Shown in pieces: positions 1 through 8,514 of a DNA stretch of 64,000 nucleotides (its first letter is position 1; each line of letters begins with the position of its first letter). The translations under genes were made by a program, and so were the position numbers. The notes under the pieces were generated by a model that was given only the letters and a program-made list of their open reading frames with translations, was not told the origin of the DNA and ran no database searches. The stretch spans positions 4,538-68,537 of the forward strand of contig JBBSUG010000023.1 of the NCBI GenBank assembly GCA_038235165.1. Direction: 5' to 3'. Source of the DNA: GCA-002050365 sp038235165. GTDB lineage: Bacteria; Acidobacteriota; Blastocatellia; Pyrinomonadales; Pyrinomonadaceae.

Positions 1-3000
1 TGCTGACCAATCCGAACACCGGATTCAGCCGCACGGTCACATCAACCGATGACGGAATTTATGCCTTTCCGGGCATTGCGCCGGGAACATATCAAATCGA
101 AGTGACGGCGGGCAACTTCAAAAAAGCGGTCGTCACCGGCGTTAAAGCACTGGTTGACAACCCGATAGAAGTTAATGTTCCGCTCGAACCCGGCAGTGTT
201 TCCGCGACGGTGAACGTCACTGCCGACGACATCACTTCAATCGTTAACACGCAGGATGCGAGTCTCGGCAACAACTTCGTGCCGCAGCAAATTACGCAAC
301 TGCCAACTGACTTGAGAAACGTCGCCGATTTGCTCACTTTACAGCCGGGTGTCACCCGCGAAGGCTATGTCGCCGGTTCAAGAAGCGACCAGTCGAACAT
401 CACGCTCGACGGGGTTGACATTAACGACCAGCAGACGGGCGGACGCAACAACCAATTTCAAACGTCACAAGGCACGGTTCTGCGGCTGACGACCGAAGCG
501 GTTGAAGAGTTTCGCATCACGACGACGAACGCCAACGCCAATCAGGGACGTTCATCGGGAGCGCAGATTTCGCTTGTTTCCAAAAGCGGAACGAACGATT
601 TTCACGGCGCGGGATTCTATTTTTACCGCCCGACGGCTTTCTCCGCCAACAATTTTTTCAACAATTTAGCCGATGTCGAACGACCGAGTTTAGCTCGCAA
701 TGTGTTCGGCGGCGCAATCGGCGGTCCGATCAAAAAAGATAAACTGTTTTTCTTTTATTCGTATGAAGGACAGCGGGAGACAAAAGCCGAATCGGTTGTC
801 CGCATCGTTCCGCTGGCAAGTTTAGGGCGCGGCGAACTACGATTTAACGGAACGGGACCAAACGGGGCAGCGGGACTGCTGACATTGAACACGACGACGT
901 TGAACAGCATTTTTCCGGGTGTTGGCATCAATCCGGCGGCGGTCGCCGTTTTTGCCGCTGCCGCCAGCCGTTACCCGGCGAATGACACGAGCGTCGGCGA
1001 CGGGTTGAACACCGGCGGATTTCGCTTTAACGCGCCGACCACCGTTGCCCAAAACACGCACATCGTCCGCTTTGATTACAATATCAATAACAGTCAATCG
1101 CTGTTTCTGCGCGGCAATTACCAGTCCGATTTGAGCAACTTGACTTCTTATTTTCCCGATACGCCTTCGAGAGCTTTGTGGGAACATCCTTACGGCTTTG
1201 TGGTCGGTCACAACTGGACGATCAGCAGCAACAAAATCAACAATTTTCGCTATGGGCTGACCCGTCAGGCGTTTAGTCAACAGGGCGATTCTTCCGACAA
1301 CAGCATTAGTTTTCGCAATGTCTATCAACCGTCATTTTATGCCAGGACATTAAGCCGCGTGACGCCGGTGCAAAATTTTACGGATGATTTCACCCTCATC
1401 AAAGGAAATCACACGATTCAGGTCGGCGGCAATGTTCGAATTGTCCGCAATCAGCGTCAGGATTTAGCCAACGCGTTTGATTCGGCAATTACCAATCCGT
1501 CGTTTTACGATTCATCCGGTGCGGTCTTGACCGATGCGTTTAATGCTGCCGGATATTCTCTCGGCGGCGGTCAAGACTCGATTGTGGCGAATGCGGCGAC
1601 GGCTCTGATCGGACGTTTTTCGCAATACAGCGGAAATTTTACTTTTGATCTCGCCGGCAAAGTTCTGCCTTCGGGAACGCCGACCATCCGCAATTTTGCG
1701 ACTGAAGAATATGACGTGTACGGGCAGGATATTTGGAAACCCTACAGCAATTTGACTCTGACTCTTGGTTTGCGTTACGGGGTCAGCCGTCCGGTTTACG
1801 AGAAAAACGGCTATGAAGTCGTCCCTGATACGCCGCTGGGCGATGTCTTCAATCGCCGGGTTGCCAGTGCGGCGGCAGGTCGCCCCGATAACGAAATTAT
1901 CAACTTCAAATTGGGCGGTCCGGCTAATAAAGCACCCGGTTTTTACAAAACGGACTGGAACAACTTTCAGCCGAGCGTGGCAGCGGCGTGGTCGCCGAGC
2001 TTTGAAAAGGGATTTTTAAAAACTATTTTCGGCGGACGCGGACAATCAACCATTCGCGGCGGTTTCAGAATTGTCAACGACCATTTCGGCGAGCAGTTAG
2101 CCGTTTCTTTTGACGGTTTATCTTCCATCGGGTTCACGTCCGCATCAACCATATCGGCGAACACATACGATGTGGGGACTAATCCGGCACCGCGTTTCAC
2201 CGGTTTCGGTCAGGACGTTCGCGCTCTGCCCGGTGTTCCCGCGCCGACCCAGCGGTTTACGACTCTAGCGGATGAAAGTCAGCGCATTGAAAGCTCGCTC
2301 GATTCGACGATTACTACGCCGACCCACTACACTTGGAATGTTTCTTACGGTCGTCAGCTTCCAAAGGGAATGTATCTCGAAGCGTCATACATCGGTCGCG
2401 CCGCTCGTAATTTATTGGCGACGAGGGATGTTTTGGCTCTTAACAATATCGTTGATTCGCAATCGGGAATGGATTGGTACACGGCGGCTGGAATGCTCAA
2501 CGATTTACGCAACGCCAACACGCCGATTGATCAGGTTCGCGCGATTCCGTATTTCCAAAATTTATTTCCGAACTACACGTCAACCGTCAACGGCGTAGCA
2601 TTAAATTCGACGCAGCGCATCTACCGGCTGGTCGCCAGAGACGGCATTGCCGGACCTGTCGGCGGAGGTCTTGACATTCTCGACTGGACATTTATTCAAA
2701 GCATTATTGACGACCGGGGAATTTACCCGAATATGTTCTTTCATCCGCAGTATGCCGCATTTTCATCGTTCAGTTCGGTGGCGAAATCCAACTATCACGG
2801 TGCGGTATTTTCTTTCCGGCAAAGACTCGGACAGACACTTTCCTATGATGTCAATTACACATTGTCGTTATCGAAAGACAACGCCTCCGGTTTGCAGACC
2901 GGCGGTTCTTTTGGTTCGCAGTTTATTTTGAACGCATTGCGCCCGGATGATAACTATTCATTTTCAGATTTTGACGCGCGGCACGTTTTAAATGCAAATT

Positions 3001-3575
3001 TTATCTTTCAGGCTCCGTTCGGCAGAGGACAAACTTATTTGAGCAATTTGAACAAAGTCGCTGATGTATTTTTGGGCGGCTGGCAGTTAACCGGCGTTTA
3101 TCGCTATAACAGCGGTTTGCCGCTTTCATCCCCGTTCGATCAGCAGCAATGGGCGACTAACTGGAACGTTCAGTCAAACGGAACACTAATTGCCCCGATT
3201 TCGACCGGATTGGTGCGTTCAACGCAAAACCTATTTGCAGACCCGGCGGCGGCATTCAAAGCGTTTCGCAATGCCCGTCCGGGCGAAACCGGACAGCGCA
3301 ATAATTTCAGATTACCCGGTTATTCGGCACTTGATTTAGGACTTTCAAAATCTTTCAAGATGCCTTATGGTGAAAACCACAAAATCCAGATTCGTTGGGA
3401 AGTTTTCAACGTAATGAATTATCAGTATTTGGTTGACGGAGGGCAGACCACCACCACTTACGGTTTGCCGATAGACCCGGGTCTTAGTGTCGCGCCTTCG
3501 ACTTTTGGTAAAATCTTTACCGATATTCAAGGTTCGCCGCGTTCAATGCAGTTCGGATTACGATATTCATTCTAA
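1..3575 (+). CDS. TonB-dependent receptor, Oar-like; 5' end outside window
   Basis: Outer-membrane receptor that would import a large substrate using energy passed on by TonB. The frame is open from base 3, so the start lies outside the window. The first ~35 codons are the end of a carboxypeptidase-regulatory-like beta-sandwich (D-D-G-I-Y-A-F then P-G-T-Y-Q-I-E-V). A plug domain follows (N-I-T-L-D-G-V-D-I-N-D near base 400), then a long beta-barrel rich in aromatic and Asn/Ser strands, ending in Y-S-F. A terminal Phe is typical of outer-membrane barrels. At more than 1,180 residues it matches the Oar-type receptors that are expanded in Acidobacteriota. The substrate cannot be read from the sequence. 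No SusD-like partner follows. Confidence 0.9.
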   Translation, partial: LTNPNTGFSRTVTSTDDGIYAFPGIAPGTYQIEVTAGNFKKAVVTGVKALVDNPIEVNVPLEPGSVSATVNVTADDITSIVNTQDASLGNNFVPQQITQLPTDLRNVADLLTLQPGVTREGYVAGSRSDQSNITLDGVDINDQQTGGRNNQFQTSQGTVLRLTTEAVEEFRITTTNANANQGRSSGAQISLVSKSGTNDFHGAGFYFYRPTAFSANNFFNNLADVERPSLARNVFGGAIGGPIKKDKLFFFYSYEGQRETKAESVVRIVPLASLGRGELRFNGTGPNGAAGLLTLNTTTLNSIFPGVGINPAAVAVFAAAASRYPANDTSVGDGLNTGGFRFNAPTTVAQNTHIVRFDYNINNSQSLFLRGNYQSDLSNLTSYFPDTPSRALWEHPYGFVVGHNWTISSNKINNFRYGLTRQAFSQQGDSSDNSISFRNVYQPSFYARTLSRVTPVQNFTDDFTLIKGNHTIQVGGNVRIVRNQRQDLANAFDSAITNPSFYDSSGAVLTDAFNAAGYSLGGGQDSIVANAATALIGRFSQYSGNFTFDLAGKVLPSGTPTIRNFATEEYDVYGQDIWKPYSNLTLTLGLRYGVSRPVYEKNGYEVVPDTPLGDVFNRRVASAAAGRPDNEIINFKLGGPANKAPGFYKTDWNNFQPSVAAAWSPSFEKGFLKTIFGGRGQSTIRGGFRIVNDHFGEQLAVSFDGLSSIGFTSASTISANTYDVGTNPAPRFTGFGQDVRALPGVPAPTQRFTTLADESQRIESSLDSTITTPTHYTWNVSYGRQLPKGMYLEASYIGRAARNLLATRDVLALNNIVDSQSGMDWYTAAGMLNDLRNANTPIDQVRAIPYFQNLFPNYTSTVNGVALNSTQRIYRLVARDGIAGPVGGGLDILDWTFIQSIIDDRGIYPNMFFHPQYAAFSSFSSVAKSNYHGAVFSFRQRLGQTLSYDVNYTLSLSKDNASGLQTGGSFGSQFILNALRPDDNYSFSDFDARHVLNANFIFQAPFGRGQTYLSNLNKVADVFLGGWQLTGVYRYNSGLPLSSPFDQQQWATNWNVQSNGTLIAPISTGLVRSTQNLFADPAAAFKAFRNARPGETGQRNNFRLPGYSALDLGLSKSFKMPYGENHKIQIRWEVFNVMNYQYLVDGGQTTTTYGLPIDPGLSVAPSTFGKIFTDIQGSPRSMQFGLRYSF

Positions 3576-3585
3576 ATTCAAAGGC

Positions 3586-3651
3586 AAAAAAGGGAAAGGG
3601 CGAAAGAGAAGAACGATTTATCAATTCTTCCCTTTAGCCTTCCGCCTTTTT
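3586..3651. terminator. Probable bidirectional terminator between convergent genes
   Basis: Imperfect inverted repeat. The purine-rich left arm (A-run, GGGAAAGGGCGAAAGAGAAGAA) faces the pyrimidine-rich right arm, which ends in CCTTTTT. The core pairs GAAGAA (3608-3613) with TTCTTC (3625-3630) across an 11-nt loop. It lies exactly between the convergent receptor and phosphatase genes, with T-runs outside both arms. Confidence 0.55.
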
Positions 3652-3659
3652 ACCTTAAT

Positions 3660-4316
3660 TCACCGTGCGCCGAACGAATCGTTCCCCGTAATGTTGGACA
3701 GATGACGCGTGTCGTTGAGAGCCATCACGCGAATGTTGGAACGGCTGCGAATTTCAAAACGATTGATGCCGCAGTTTGATGTAATCAGCCACGGCGTTGT
3801 TTTCGTTTTGCGAGTAATCGCGCCCATTAAATAAAGCGTCAAATAACAAATCGCGCCGGTATGCGAAAAAATAGCGATATTCGCGCCCTGATTGTTGCGG
3901 ATAACTTCGTGCAGTGCTTTGGTAGCGCGTTTGAGCAGTTGACGGTAACTTTCTCCTTCAGTGATGACGTGTTGGATGTTGCGGTTAATCAGCGCGTAGT
4001 AATCTTTCGGGTATTCATTTTTTGATTCGTCAAATGTTTTCCCTTCTAAAACGCCGACCTTGCGCTCACGAAACGCCGCGTCTTCGTTAATCGGCAAATC
4101 CAACATTTCAGCGAGCGGCGCGGCGGTTTCGACTGCACGGTGCAAATCGCTTGAGTAAATGATGTTAATTTTTTCTTTGGCGAGTCTTTGAGCGGTAACT
4201 TCCGCCTGCTGCCGCCCCAATTCGGAAAGCGGAGTCGGAGAATGTCCGCCAAATCGCCCCTCGGCATTTCCGGCGGATTGTCCGTGTCTGATGAGATTTA
4301 ATCGGGTTACGGGCAT
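3660..4316 (-). CDS. Histidine phosphatase family protein (phosphoglycerate mutase-like)
   Basis: 218-residue cytoplasmic phosphatase of the branch-1 histidine phosphatase superfamily (PGAM/CobC/GpmB type). The phosphohistidine motif L-I-R-H-G-Q-S is at residues 8-14 (catalytic His11). The second catalytic region is S-D-L-H-R-A-V-E-T-A near residue 56, and the C-terminal catalytic histidine is in the I-F-S-H-T-G-A motif. Substrate specificity cannot be set from sequence; sugar phosphates, alpha-ribazole phosphate or phosphoproteins are all possible. It lies downstream of prfA in the same direction, separated by a 109-bp repeat region, so co-transcription is uncertain. Confidence 0.85.
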   Translation of the reverse strand: MPVTRLNLIRHGQSAGNAEGRFGGHSPTPLSELGRQQAEVTAQRLAKEKINIIYSSDLHRAVETAAPLAEMLDLPINEDAAFRERKVGVLEGKTFDESKNEYPKDYYALINRNIQHVITEGESYRQLLKRATKALHEVIRNNQGANIAIFSHTGAICYLTLYLMGAITRKTKTTPWLITSNCGINRFEIRSRSNIRVMALNDTRHLSNITGNDSFGAR

Positions 4317-4334
4317 TCTCTTTTTTGGTCTAGG

Positions 4335-4425
4335 AAGTTTTGGAAGTCGGGCAAGTCTTGAAAGTCGGGAATCATTTATTCCGAGACTTCCGGGACTTTC
4401 TAAACTTCTCAGACTTCCGAGACTT
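4335..4425. repeat. Two inverted arrays of a 9-bp tandem repeat
   Basis: The left arm has four units in strict 9-bp phase (AAGTTTTGG, AAGTCGGGC, AAGTCTTGA, AAGTCGGGA; 4335-4370). A 10-bp spacer follows, then five units in the opposite orientation (CCGAGACTT, CCGGGACTT, TCTAAACTT, CTCAGACTT, CCGAGACTT; 4381-4425). All units share AAGTC or a near match. The arrays end immediately before the prfA stop codon and can fold into a long imperfect hairpin, so they may also serve as the prfA terminator. Confidence 0.8.
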
Positions 4426-5502
4426 TTAAGCTGAGACGGTTTCGGCTTTCAGCTTTTCGGTTTGATAATGAGTCGTCAGCGCGTCAATAAATTCGTCCAA
4501 CGCGCCTTCCATCACGAGTTCTAACTGATAACTGGTCAAACCGATGCGATGGTCGGAAACGCGGTTTTCTTTGAAGTTGTAGGTGCGAATTTTCTCGGAA
4601 CGGTCGCCGCTGCCGACCTGTGATTTGCGTTCGGAAGCCTGTGCGTCGTGAACTTTCTGTTCTTCAATTTCTTGAAGCCGCGCCCGCAAAACGCGCATCG
4701 CTTTTTCGCGGTTTTTAATCTGCGATTTTTCGTCCTGCATCGAAACGACCACGCCGGACGGCAGATGTGTCAAACGAACAGCGGAATAAGTCGTGTTGAC
4801 CGACTGTCCGCCCGGACCGCTCGAACAAAACGTATCAATTCGCAAATCGTTTTGATTAATCTGCACGTCAACCTCTTCGGCTTCGGGCAGCACGGCGACG
4901 GTAATCGCCGAAGTGTGAATGCGTCCCTGCGTTTCGGTCGCGGGAACGCGCTGAACGCGGTGAACTCCCGATTCGTAACGCATTTTTGAATAAACGTTAT
5001 CGCCTTCGATCATCGCAAACGCTTCTTTCAAACCGCCGACACCGGTGTCAGCCGCGTCCAGAATCTCCATTTTCCAGCCCTGCCGCTCGGCGTAACGCGC
5101 ATACATTCGCAAAACTTCGGCGGCAAACAGCGTCGCTTCATCGCCGCCCGTTCCGGCGCGAATTTCCAAAATGACGTTTTTCTCGTCGTTCGGGTCTTTC
5201 GGAATCAGCAAAAACTTGAGCTTTTCATTAGATTTTTCGAGACTTTCTTCAAGATCGGCAACTTCCATTTCGGCGAGTTCGCGCATCTCCTCGTCACCGG
5301 AATTCTCTATAATTTCTTTCGCGCCTTCGAGTTCCTCAGTCATTCGCTTGGCTTCACGATATTCACCGACAATTTCGCCGAGCGAACTGTGCTGCTTCAT
5401 CAGTTTCGTGTAAGCGGCAATATCGGAAGTAACATCAGGCTGCGAAATCTGCTCGGTGATTTCATCGTAATTTTTTTCAATTTGGGCAAGTTTTTCCAAC
5501 AT
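4426..5502 (-). CDS. prfA: Peptide chain release factor 1
   Basis: RF1 recognises UAA and UAG in the ribosomal A site and triggers peptidyl-tRNA hydrolysis. The 358-residue length is normal for the family. The stop-codon-reading tripeptide P-A-T is at 187-189, which identifies RF1 rather than RF2 (S-P-F). The catalytic G-G-Q is at 231-233 within S-S-G-P-G-G-Q-S-V-N-T. The N-terminal helical domain covers about residues 1-95. The start is the ATG giving M-L-E-K-L-A-Q-I. The usual partner prmC is not adjacent. The gene is first in a possible unit with the downstream phosphatase. Confidence 0.97.
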   Translation of the reverse strand: MLEKLAQIEKNYDEITEQISQPDVTSDIAAYTKLMKQHSSLGEIVGEYREAKRMTEELEGAKEIIENSGDEEMRELAEMEVADLEESLEKSNEKLKFLLIPKDPNDEKNVILEIRAGTGGDEATLFAAEVLRMYARYAERQGWKMEILDAADTGVGGLKEAFAMIEGDNVYSKMRYESGVHRVQRVPATETQGRIHTSAITVAVLPEAEEVDVQINQNDLRIDTFCSSGPGGQSVNTTYSAVRLTHLPSGVVVSMQDEKSQIKNREKAMRVLRARLQEIEEQKVHDAQASERKSQVGSGDRSEKIRTYNFKENRVSDHRIGLTSYQLELVMEGALDEFIDALTTHYQTEKLKAETVSA

Positions 5503-5753
5503 ACAATATTAAACTAATTCAATTTTTTGAAAAGGCTGGAGCGTAGTCCGTCCCGTTTGCCTTTGGGTGTCGCCTCGGCGCGAAAAAATATTTATTGACA
5601 TTCAATTTCGAAATTGGAGAAAGAATGTTTCGCGCTCGCTGCTCACTGCAACCAGGGCAGAACTGCGTTCCGATTCCGTATGTAACAACACCATTTTAAA
5701 TTCTTCAATCAAATTTCCGCCGATTAATTGATCTTCTTATTCTCCTGAAAAAC

Positions 5754-6935
5754 CTAAACGACAACTTCCAATTCGCGATTAATTGCCGGAACTTCTTCGA
5801 CATCTTCCGGCTCGAATTTCAGCGATTCTTTTAACGCTTTAATAGCGACTTCCAATTGTAAAGCGTCCGGTTCCTGCGTCGTGATATTTTGCAGCCACAA
5901 CCCCGGCAGCGTCATAAATTTGAAAACCGCGCTTGATTCCTTTTTCGCGGCGTAACGAATAATTTCATACGACAGACCGGCAACGAGCGGCATTAAAACG
6001 ATTCGCACCAACAAGTTGAGCCACATCGCATCAAATTTAATGATAGAGAAAAGCACAATGGCGACCAGCATCACGACCATCAGAAACGACGTGCCGCAGC
6101 GCGGATGCTGGCGTTTTTGCGTGTGCGCGTTCGCCGGTGTTAAATCGAGTCCCTTTTCCCACGCGAAAACTGTTTTGTGTTCCGCGCCGTGAAATTCAAA
6201 TACGCGGCGAATATCTTTCAAATAAGACATCGTAAAAATCATCACGACGAAAAACGCCATTCTGATCAAGCCGTCAATCAAGTTAAACGCGATCCAAGAA
6301 TCTGGTTTTATTTCCCAAATATAGGCTTTGAACGTCTGCCAGTAAGTCAAGTTGGCGACAACCTCCGGCGCAGTCGCCCAGCCGAGCGCGATGAACAAGA
6401 TATTGGTCAGGATCAGCGGCGCGACGATAAACAACAGCACATTAAAAAACAGCGCAAACACAATCGAACCGACTGCGCCCGCCGCCTGTGCCGGCTTTTT
6501 CACCGCCGACTTTTGGGGCATCGTCACTTTAACCGGTGCTTTGGTGAAATTTTTGTCGGTCGTGCCGTCGGCTAAAACTGTTTCGGGGGCAAATTCAAAC
6601 GCTTTTTCCCTTGCCTCTTCTGCTTCCATATCGTCGTGAGCGACGCTCGCCGAAAAGTTCAACGCCTTGATGCCGAGAGCCATTGATTGAATTAGCGTCG
6701 CGCCGCCGCGCAGAACCGGAATGTCGAGCCACTTATGTTTTTCGCTCCACTTCGGCAAACTTTCCGCCGTGTGAACGATTGAACCGTCTTTTTTGCGAAC
6801 CGCAATCGCATACGCGCTCGGCGTTCGCATCATCACGCCTTCCATCACGGCTTGACCGCCGACGATCAAATCTTTTTGGAGACTCATCACCAAATTCAAA
6901 AATGTAATTTTTCGATGACTGTTTTTCTTTTTCAT
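5754..6935 (-). CDS. DUF1385 family integral membrane protein
   Basis: Conserved bacterial membrane protein of unknown biochemical role. The N-terminal signature V-G-G-Q-A-V-M-E-G-V-M-M-R is diagnostic, and E-F-H-G-A-E-H-K-T and H-P-R-C-G-T-S-F-L follow in the second half, both hallmarks of DUF1385. At least four hydrophobic segments are visible (about residues 150-180, 215-240, 280-305 and 310-330). An alternative start at the ATG giving M-S-L-Q-K-D (6887) is attractive, because homologues usually begin close to the V-G-G-Q motif; the first 16 residues are Lys/Asn-rich. In many genomes this gene sits near prfA or rpmE, and here it lies between them, so the cluster is the conserved rpmE-DUF1385-prfA arrangement. 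Confidence 0.88.
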   Translation of the reverse strand: MKKKNSHRKITFLNLVMSLQKDLIVGGQAVMEGVMMRTPSAYAIAVRKKDGSIVHTAESLPKWSEKHKWLDIPVLRGGATLIQSMALGIKALNFSASVAHDDMEAEEAREKAFEFAPETVLADGTTDKNFTKAPVKVTMPQKSAVKKPAQAAGAVGSIVFALFFNVLLFIVAPLILTNILFIALGWATAPEVVANLTYWQTFKAYIWEIKPDSWIAFNLIDGLIRMAFFVVMIFTMSYLKDIRRVFEFHGAEHKTVFAWEKGLDLTPANAHTQKRQHPRCGTSFLMVVMLVAIVLFSIIKFDAMWLNLLVRIVLMPLVAGLSYEIIRYAAKKESSAVFKFMTLPGLWLQNITTQEPDALQLEVAIKALKESLKFEPEDVEEVPAINRELEVVV

Positions 6936-7035
6936 AGCTTTAATGTTTGACTTAGAACCGTTTAGATTATTAACTAATAAATTGAGATGCTTATTGCCCG
7001 CGCAAATCCAGAATCCCTAATGTAAAATAAAAAAC

Positions 7036-7115
7036 AACGCCGATATTTTCCTGAAAAAATTCGTTCCGGTGTATTTTACACCACAAGCGAACCGCGCTGG
7101 AAAAGCATCGGCGTT
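7036..7115. repeat. Nested palindrome downstream of rpmE, probable terminator
   Basis: The outer arms AACGCCGAT (7036-7044) and ATCGGCGTT (7107-7115) are perfectly complementary. Inside them TTTTCC pairs with GGAAAA, and the core is GGTGTA-TTT-TACACC (7068-7082). T-rich tracts lie outside both ends. On the minus strand it would terminate rpmE transcription; the nested structure is longer than a usual intrinsic terminator. Confidence 0.6.
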
Positions 7116-7166
7116 ATTTTTTTGTTTTGCTAATACTGACTGGAAATTAAATTCACGGCGTATTTA

Positions 7167-7400
7167 TTATGTTGTTTCAGTGGTTGCCGCTGCCGCCGCA
7201 CTGCCGCGAGCGTAGCGTTTGTTAAAGCGGTCAACGCGACCCGCCGTATCAACGAGTTTCTGTTTGCCGGTAAAAAACGGATGGCATTCCGAACAAATTT
7301 CGATGCTCAGGTCGTCGCCCGTCGAGCGGGTTTGAAAAGAATTCCCGCACGCGCAGGTTACTGTAATATCTTGATAATTTGGATGTATTTCAGGTTTCAT
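7167..7400 (-). CDS. rpmE: 50S ribosomal protein L31
   Basis: Small zinc-binding large-subunit protein of 77 residues starting M-K-P-E-I-H-P-N-Y. The ATG at 7400 is preferred over the longer open frame because AGGAGA lies about 11 nt upstream and the L31 family begins M-K-x-x-I-H-P. Zinc ligands are C16, C18, C36 and C39 (C-A-C and C-S-E-C-H-P-F), so this is the zinc-containing form. The family signature H-P-F-F-T-G-K-Q is present. The tail is an Ala/Thr-rich extension. It lies upstream of the DUF1385 gene. Confidence 0.96.
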   Translation of the reverse strand: MKPEIHPNYQDITVTCACGNSFQTRSTGDDLSIEICSECHPFFTGKQKLVDTAGRVDRFNKRYARGSAAAAATTETT

Positions 7401-7479
7401 TGGTCTAATGGTCTCCTTTTGTTTTAAAATTGCGCTCCATAGCGCAAACTGCAATAATATGCGTTTATCGGATGAAAGG

Positions 7480-7770
7480 TCAAGCTGAAAGGTTTGCTTC
7501 ATATTCATTGATGTAGTGTTCTGTTTCAAAAGCCGTTCCGGTTATATGTTTTGAGCCGTTATATTTATTCAAAATGATCGGGGCATTTCCGGCTAATGCG
7601 TAACTGATGTTGTCGGTTTCAAGATATTTTTTAGAATCGTAGAAAAACACCCAGCCAAAATTCCTTTCAATAGTATCCTCATTAAGAATAACAAATTCAT
7701 CTCCTTCAATTTGCCAATCTTGGAGAAGAAATTCCGTCACTATTTTTTCGGCTTCATTTTTGTCAATCAT
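7480..7770 (-). CDS. Immunity protein 35 (YrhB-like) domain protein
   Basis: 96-residue acidic protein with the pattern E-R-N-F-G-W-V-F-F-Y-D-S-K-K-Y-L-E-T near residues 35-52 and A-L-A-G-N-A-P-I-I-L at 58-67. This combination is characteristic of the Imm35/YrhB family. In polymorphic toxin systems such proteins neutralise a secreted effector, but they also occur alone as contact-inhibition defence genes. No cognate toxin of the expected size is nearby; the adjacent PIN-domain gene upstream belongs to a different type of pair. It ends 80 bp before rpmE, in the same direction. Confidence 0.7.
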   Translation of the reverse strand: MIDKNEAEKIVTEFLLQDWQIEGDEFVILNEDTIERNFGWVFFYDSKKYLETDNISYALAGNAPIILNKYNGSKHITGTAFETEHYINEYEANLSA

Positions 7771-7791
7771 AAAACTTCTTTCTTGTTAATA

Positions 7792-8226
7792 CTAACCGAA
7801 AAAATCTTCGCCTTTCTGTGTCTTAACATTACAAAATCCCTTTATCTCATCAAAGTCCGAAATATTGTCAGTTATAAGTAAAGCGTTGGGGCGTTTTGCA
7901 ATCCGCGCTATCAGAACATCTCTCGTGATTCTTTGAATCTCGTTCGTCGAAAGTTTTGCCGTTTTGCCTGCATTTTCCGATTTCGGTCCTCTTAAAAGCG
8001 AATTCAAAACTTTTCCTGCCATCCACCAATCTTCACCGTTCGGAACAAGTAGGGTTCCGTCTTTTTCTCTCGCCTTACGAGCTTCGTTCCAAAATCTAAC
8101 TTCCGTATCATCACTCGCGCCGACAGTTAATTCTTGCAAAACAACAGCCGTCATCCGAAATCCTTTCGGTAAATATGACGGCTGGTATGAAATGAAAATA
8201 CAGGTATCAAAAGTAATTATCGCCAT
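7792..8226 (-). CDS. PIN-domain endoribonuclease toxin, VapC-like
   Basis: 144-residue PIN-domain protein, likely an Mg-dependent RNase toxin. Acidic residues fit the PIN active site: D7 in T-F-D-T-C-I-F-I, E32 in L-Q-E-L, D103 in T-R-D-V-L-I-A, and D120/D124 in T-D-N-I-S-D-F. Its ATG overlaps the stop of the preceding small gene by one base (TAATG), the tight coupling typical of antitoxin-toxin pairs. The remainder is divergent from classic VapC, so the label rests on the acidic residues and gene order. The target RNA is unknown. Confidence 0.75.
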   Translation of the reverse strand: MAIITFDTCIFISYQPSYLPKGFRMTAVVLQELTVGASDDTEVRFWNEARKAREKDGTLLVPNGEDWWMAGKVLNSLLRGPKSENAGKTAKLSTNEIQRITRDVLIARIAKRPNALLITDNISDFDEIKGFCNVKTQKGEDFFG

Positions 8227-8441
8227 TACACGACCTTTTTTCGGTTTTCAAAAGCTTTTCCCCAAGCGCGAAGCGTCAATTGGTCAGCTTTAGAAATAGA
8301 TTTTTCAGTTTTGACTTTTTCGACAAATTTTCCCGTACTCGAATTTTGAGAAACAGTTTTTCCTTTTGTGCTGATTTTCCCGGAAGCAGAAGTTTTACAA
8401 CCGTTTGAAGAATTCATCTTTGATTTATTAACTATCACCAT
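8226..8441 (-). CDS. Small basic Ser/Lys-rich protein, candidate antitoxin
   Basis: 71 residues, very rich in Ser, Lys and Thr in the first 45 positions, then a short amphipathic segment (A-D-Q-L-T-L-R-A-W-G-K-A-F-E-N-R). A very strong Shine-Dalgarno (GGAGGAGGT) sits just upstream of the ATG. It is translationally coupled by TAATG to the PIN-domain gene. It matches no antitoxin DNA-binding fold that can be recognised by eye (no obvious ribbon-helix-helix, AbrB or Phd pattern). The antitoxin role is therefore inferred from position only. Confidence 0.6.
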   Translation of the reverse strand: MVIVNKSKMNSSNGCKTSASGKISTKGKTVSQNSSTGKFVEKVKTEKSISKADQLTLRAWGKAFENRKKVV

Positions 8442-8514
8442 TTTGACCTCCTCCGAAATTCTCTAACTATGATGCGGTTTTCTGGGTAAATGTCAACAAA
8501 AACTGTAAACCGTG

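Noticed and set aside
837..1328. Minus-strand open frame of 163 codons within the TonB receptor
   Set aside because: Shadow of the receptor barrel; no ribosome-binding site and no recognisable domain.
7401..7529. Longer start for rpmE
   Set aside because: Would add 43 residues not found in L31 and overlap the Imm35-like gene; the ATG at 7400 has a proper AGGAGA and the family N-terminus.
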